Below, piece after piece: positions 60,450 to 64,000 of a stretch of DNA of 64,000 nucleotides (the stretch's first letter is position 1; every line of letters starts with the position of its first letter). Position numbers and translations under genes: made by a program. Location: NCBI RefSeq assembly GCF_003287455.1, contig NZ_PRLC01000001.1, forward strand, positions 124,001 to 188,000, given 5' to 3'. The notes beneath the pieces were generated by a model. That model made no database searches, was not told the origin of the DNA, and saw only the letters and a list, made by a program, of their open reading frames with translations. The DNA comes from Faecalibacterium hattorii (GTDB lineage: Bacteria; Bacillota; Clostridia; Oscillospirales; Ruminococcaceae).

Positions 60450-61919
60450 ATGAAGGATCATTTTCAGCCCGCCGCATTCGAACAGTTGGCCTTTCCCCTG
60501 CCAACTGCCGAAGACGATCAACTGATTCAGAAGCTGCGGGAACTACCGGAGGATTATTGGGATTTCAAGGCCGATGATACCCACGAATACACCCACGGGC
60601 TGCACAATTATCCCGCCATGATGGTCAGCCCCATCAGCCGGAATCTGATCCGGATCACTTCTTCCATCCGGCCGGTGCACTCGCTCTTCGACCCCTTCTC
60701 CGGCTCCGGCACCGTGCTGGTGGAAGGAATGCTTGCGGGGATTCCCACAGTCTGCGGCAACGATATCAACCCCCTTGCCCTGTTGCTCTGTCGCGTAAAG
60801 ACCACACCGCTTGACCCGATCCATCTGCGGAAGGTTTGCTCCGCCCTTCTCGACCAGATTCATACGCTTTACCAACGGGACGAATCGTTTTTTTCCGGTG
60901 CCGACCACTATATGCGAGAAGTTCTCGGCCTTGACCTGACTGCAAAAGACAATTGGGGTTCCGATGCACCCAGCTATCTGAAGGAATACTGCCTTTCCTG
61001 CCGTCGTGCCGATTTTGAAATTCCCTCGTTCAAAAATATCGGCTACTGGTTCAAGCCAAATGTTATTCTATCCCTGCAGCTCATCAAAAACTGCATCTTA
61101 GAAATTTCGGATGAACCGATCCGTAACTTTGTGTTTGTTGCTTTCAGTGAATCCATTCGGCTCGTCTCCAACCGGCGGAACGGCGAGTTCAAGATGTTCC
61201 GGATGCCGCCGAAAAAGGTTGCCGCCTTTTCCCCCAGCGTCATCGGCGAATTTTCCAAGATCCTCTCCCGCAACATCGAGAAAATGGGCAATTTCTATGC
61301 CGCGTGTCGCAACACTTCCCGCGTGACGATCCACCGGGATAACGCTACCGAATTGAAAAGTATCCCGGATGACATGTTCGATCTTGTCATTACTTCTCCG
61401 CCCTATGGGGACAGCCGTACGACCGTTGCCTATGGCGAATACAGCCGCCTCTCGCTTCAGTGGCTCGGCCTTGGGCATCTCACCGAAAAGGAGATCCTTG
61501 GCATCGACCGCAGTCTGATGGGCGGAAAAAAATACAGGAAAGGCTTTGCTTCCCACCTCCACAGCCCAACGCTGCAAAATTCGCTGGAACAAATTTCCGC
61601 CATCGATTTGGAGCGTGCCGGAGATGTCTATAGCTTTTATGAAGACCTCGACGCATCCATCCGTGCCGTGTCGGAAAAGACAAAAGCGGGCGGCTATCAG
61701 TTCTGGGTCGTCGGCAACCGCACCGTGAAAAAAGTGCTTCTGCAAACTGATGTTATCATCTCTGAACTGGCGTCCCTCTACCATTTGCAGCATGTTTATA
61801 CCATTGATCGCAATATTCCCAATAAGGTCATGCCTTCCCTGAACTCCCCTACCAATGAGGCCGGAGCCAAAGTCACCACGATGACCAACGAACACATTGT
61901 GGTCCTCCGCAAAATTTGA
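60450..61919 (+). CDS. Type II DNA (cytosine-N4) methyltransferase
   Basis: 489 aa from the ATG at 60450 (AAAGGAG upstream). The AdoMet motif DPFSGSGT lies near residue 85 and the catalytic motif TSPPYGDS near residue 315, separated by about 220 residues likely holding the target-recognition region. The S-P-P-Y tetrad is typical of N4-cytosine enzymes. It is convergent with an MvaI/BcnI-family endonuclease and should protect that enzyme's sites. Lower local GC than the neighbours suggests transfer. Confidence 0.9.
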   Translation: MKDHFQPAAFEQLAFPLPTAEDDQLIQKLRELPEDYWDFKADDTHEYTHGLHNYPAMMVSPISRNLIRITSSIRPVHSLFDPFSGSGTVLVEGMLAGIPTVCGNDINPLALLLCRVKTTPLDPIHLRKVCSALLDQIHTLYQRDESFFSGADHYMREVLGLDLTAKDNWGSDAPSYLKEYCLSCRRADFEIPSFKNIGYWFKPNVILSLQLIKNCILEISDEPIRNFVFVAFSESIRLVSNRRNGEFKMFRMPPKKVAAFSPSVIGEFSKILSRNIEKMGNFYAACRNTSRVTIHRDNATELKSIPDDMFDLVITSPPYGDSRTTVAYGEYSRLSLQWLGLGHLTEKEILGIDRSLMGGKKYRKGFASHLHSPTLQNSLEQISAIDLERAGDVYSFYEDLDASIRAVSEKTKAGGYQFWVVGNRTVKKVLLQTDVIISELASLYHLQHVYTIDRNIPNKVMPSLNSPTNEAGAKVTTMTNEHIVVLRKI

Positions 61920-61922
61920 AAA

Positions 61923-61966
61923 AGAACCCCTGCCGCGCAGCTTTTCGCCGCACGGCGGGGATTCTG
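61923..61966 (+). terminator. Terminator between convergent methyltransferase and endonuclease
   Basis: AGAACCCCTGCCG pairs with CGGCGGGGATTCT (one bulge and small mismatches). It lies directly after the methyltransferase stop. Confidence 0.7.
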
Positions 61967-61969
61967 CTT

Positions 61970-62689
61970 TTACACGACCTTTCGATTTACTTTGAACAAC
62001 TTCGGCTGATCGATTTCACGGATTCGGAAGCCCGTTCCATGGTCGTGCGTCTTTCCATTTGCATACTGCCCAATCCGCAGGTCAATATAGATTCTGCCTT
62101 GTTCCAGCAGCTCGATCATCGCATCATAATCAAATCCGCTTACCTCGTAAGCTTCTTCAAAATAAAACTCCTCATCCGCACCCGTCCCGCGGGACTGCGC
62201 CTTTGCATAAACAAATTTGTTCTTGTATTTCTTTTCAAACGCTTTGCGGAGTTTTTCCCGCTCCCAGTATACATTTTCTGTTCCGAGTTCCGATGCGATC
62301 GAAATTTTCTGAGCATCGCACACGATCTTCAGCTGATGCCCGGTATCTGCAATAGGAACAAAATGCGCTGCCGTCAGAGTGGAGTGCAAAACCTTTTCCT
62401 CATTGTCATAGACACTGCTGGAATAGCCGTATTTCAGCCGGAGATATGTATTTGCTTTCGGAGGCTGCGGTGTTTTGGTGAACATCGTCAACATGCTCTG
62501 TGAATTCACCCGGCAGGATTTCAGCTCATATTCCCCGAAGTCCGGCGCATCATGATTGTTTTCTTCAATGCCCAGCAGGTCTTCCAGTGTCTTGCCAACG
62601 CCTGTCGGCCCGGCGCGATGTGTCCGGATCCAGCCCATTTCCTTGATTTTTCGGTACTCTCGGATAAAGTCTTCCAGCGTGTAGATCAT
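61970..62689 (-). CDS. MvaI/BcnI-family Type II restriction endonuclease
   Basis: 239 aa. The N-terminal region GPTGVGKTLEDLLGIEENN followed by DFGEYELKS matches the MvaI/BcnI monomeric endonucleases. The catalytic residues are the Asp of PDFGE and the E-x-K pair in YELKS. This family cuts CCWGG (MvaI) or CCSGG (BcnI), acting as a monomer. AAAGGA precedes the ATG. AT-rich codon use differs from the surrounding genes. Scarcity of CCWGG in this chromosome segment argues for MvaI specificity. Confidence 0.92.
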   Translation of the reverse strand: MIYTLEDFIREYRKIKEMGWIRTHRAGPTGVGKTLEDLLGIEENNHDAPDFGEYELKSCRVNSQSMLTMFTKTPQPPKANTYLRLKYGYSSSVYDNEEKVLHSTLTAAHFVPIADTGHQLKIVCDAQKISIASELGTENVYWEREKLRKAFEKKYKNKFVYAKAQSRGTGADEEFYFEEAYEVSGFDYDAMIELLEQGRIYIDLRIGQYANGKTHDHGTGFRIREIDQPKLFKVNRKVV

Positions 62690-62714
62690 ATGTTTTCCTT
62701 TCGTTTTTTCTATA

Positions 62715-62745
62715 AAAAATGGCCCGCATTTCGCGAGCCATTTAA
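62715..62745 (-). terminator. Terminator of rnr
   Basis: Minus-strand AAATGGCTCGC / GCGGGCCATTT (one wobble) followed by TTTT, just after the rnr stop. Confidence 0.85.
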
Positions 62746-62754
62746 TAAAATCTA

Positions 62755-64000
62755 TTACTGCTTATTCTCCGGGGCGACCTCAAAATCGACCTTGCCGAGG
62801 TTGACGTCGGCGCGGACGATGGTGATCATCATGCTGTCGCCGAGGTTCCAGTTCTTGCCGGAAACGGGGTCGGACAGGCGGATGCCCTCGGTGAGGGTGG
62901 TGCCGGTAGCCGTCAGGCTGGAAGCGGGCACGAAGCCCTCCACGCCGTTCTCCAGCTCGACGAAGAGGCCGCGCTGGGTGACGCCGGAGATGATGCCCTC
63001 GTAGCACTCGCCTAGATGGCGGCGGGCGTACTCCGCCTTATAGCAGTCCTCGGCCTTGCGCTCAATCTGCACGGCGATGACTTCCCGCTCGCTGGACTGC
63101 TTGGCTGCCTGTGCCGCAAAGTCGGTGTAGCGGATGGCCATGGTTTCCTTGTCGGTGCCACTGAGCAGGTCGGTCATGATGCGGTGGATGGCAAGGTCCG
63201 GGTAACGGCGGATAGGGCTGGTGAAGTGAGCATAGTCTTTCAGCACCAGACCGTAGTGGCCCTTGGGTTTCTCCTCATAACACGCCTTGGACATGCAGCG
63301 GAGCATACCGGTGTTGATGATCTCCTCAAAGGAGGTGCCGCGCACACCTTCCAGAATCCCGCTCAGCTCCTTGGGGGTGGGCACATCCTTGGCGAAGTGG
63401 TCGTTGATGCCGCATGCCTGAAGCAGAGCGTGGAGACGCTCCAGCTTCTCGCCGTTGGGTTCCTCGTGGACACGGTAGACGAAGGGGATCTGCTTAACAC
63501 GGGCGAAGTGGGCCGCGCACTGGTTGGCCAGCAGCATGAACTCCTCGATCATGGCCTCGCTCTCGCCGGAGGTGCGCTTCTTGACGTCGATGCAGTGGCC
63601 GTCCTCATCGAGGATCAGCTTTACTTCCCCGCTCTCGAAGTCGATGCAGCCGCGCTCGGTGCGCAGACGGGCACGGTGGCCGTACAGCTCCTTCATGGCG
63701 GGCAATTGATCCAGCACTTCGGCGTACTTTGCCTGAATCTCGGCATCCGCCGTCCCGGCCAGCAGGGCGTTGATCTCAGAATACACACCCTTGACCCGGC
63801 TGCAGATGACCGACTTGACGAAGCGGTAATCGGTCAGGTTGCCGTCCTTGTCCAGACGCATCAGGCAGGAGAATGCAAGGCGCAGCTCCTTCTCGTTCAG
63901 CGAGCAGATGCCGTTGGACAGGCTCTTGGGCAGCATGGGCACCACCTGATCCGCGTAGTACACAGAGGTGGCGCGGTTGAAGGCTTCCTCATTCAACTCC
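62755..64000 (-). CDS. rnr: Ribonuclease R, C-terminal part (cut by window edge)
   Basis: About 415 residues are visible; the N-terminus lies beyond the right edge, and the first visible TTG is internal. The RNB catalytic domain shows TSVYYADQVVPMLP (RNase II/R signature), SFEEIINTGMLRCMSKACY and HFTSPIRRYPDLAIHR. It is followed by an S1 RNA-binding domain (GIISGVTQRGLFVELENGVEG). It degrades structured RNA 3' to 5'. The protein ends soon after S1 without a long basic tail. Confidence 0.95.
   Translation of the reverse strand, partial: ELNEEAFNRATSVYYADQVVPMLPKSLSNGICSLNEKELRLAFSCLMRLDKDGNLTDYRFVKSVICSRVKGVYSEINALLAGTADAEIQAKYAEVLDQLPAMKELYGHRARLRTERGCIDFESGEVKLILDEDGHCIDVKKRTSGESEAMIEEFMLLANQCAAHFARVKQIPFVYRVHEEPNGEKLERLHALLQACGINDHFAKDVPTPKELSGILEGVRGTSFEEIINTGMLRCMSKACYEEKPKGHYGLVLKDYAHFTSPIRRYPDLAIHRIMTDLLSGTDKETMAIRYTDFAAQAAKQSSEREVIAVQIERKAEDCYKAEYARRHLGECYEGIISGVTQRGLFVELENGVEGFVPASSLTATGTTLTEGIRLSDPVSGKNWNLGDSMMITIVRADVNLGKVDFEVAPENKQ

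Overview
The window is a gene-dense, GC-rich (about 58-60 %) low-GC-phylum type chromosome segment that looks like Faecalibacterium or a very close relative in the Clostridia (Oscillospiraceae/Ruminococcaceae). The evidence is AGGAGG ribosome binding sites with ATG, TTG and GTG starts, a sepF-ylmH-divIVA-ileS-lspA-rluD chain, a miaB-ricA-mutS-mutL-miaA chain, and spo-type genes together with high GC. A GC-rich 115-bp tandem intergenic repeat resembles repeats I associate with Faecalibacterium. The genus call is an inference; no 16S gene is present.

Layout. 1-21.8 kb is almost entirely minus strand: rarA-perR, then miaB-ricA-mutS-mutL-miaA-(HlyD-like), then sepF-ylmH-divIVA-ileS-lspA-rluD-HAD-comEA-like-ppk, and an M23/M50 protease pair resembling spoIVFA/spoIVFB cut by the left edge. 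22.0-30.8 kb is plus strand: nth and a small membrane protein, a PadR/DUF2812 pair, a MarR regulator with a heterodimeric ABC exporter, and azlCD with an RmlD-like reductase. 30.9-33.3 kb holds spoIVA and an RpiR regulator on the minus strand. 33.8-41.4 kb is a complete sialic acid uptake and catabolism operon (ABC importer, nanA, nanQ, nanE, nanK, SGNH esterase) behind a promoter carrying several GAAAA-N-TTTTC dyads.

41.5-52 kb contains an Eis-type acetyltransferase with an archaeal-type AspRS, a sugar transferase, a GH31 glycosidase, a MATE pump, a lone tRNA-Gln(CUG), a GNAT acetyltransferase, a GntR/UTRA regulator heading pyrBI, and a small cupin. 52.2-52.5 kb is a non-coding island with its own promoter, a 20-bp long-range helix and a terminator: the best candidate for an undescribed RNA here. 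52.5-60.1 kb holds an AgrC/LytTR-type two-component system, an NSS transporter, a secreted 5'-nucleotidase and oleate hydratase. 60.4-62.7 kb is a convergent Type II restriction-modification system (N4-cytosine methyltransferase plus MvaI/BcnI-family endonuclease). The right edge cuts rnr (RNase R).

How it fits together: the left half is housekeeping (mismatch repair, tRNA modification, cell division, lipoprotein processing). The right half is accessory metabolism fitting a gut anaerobe: host-glycan sialic acid, dietary glycosides, unsaturated fatty acid detoxification, nucleotide salvage and phage defence. The most notable sequence-level signal is that CCWGG, the likely target of the restriction system, was not found in any stretch I read through, although GC content predicts about one site per 300-350 bp.
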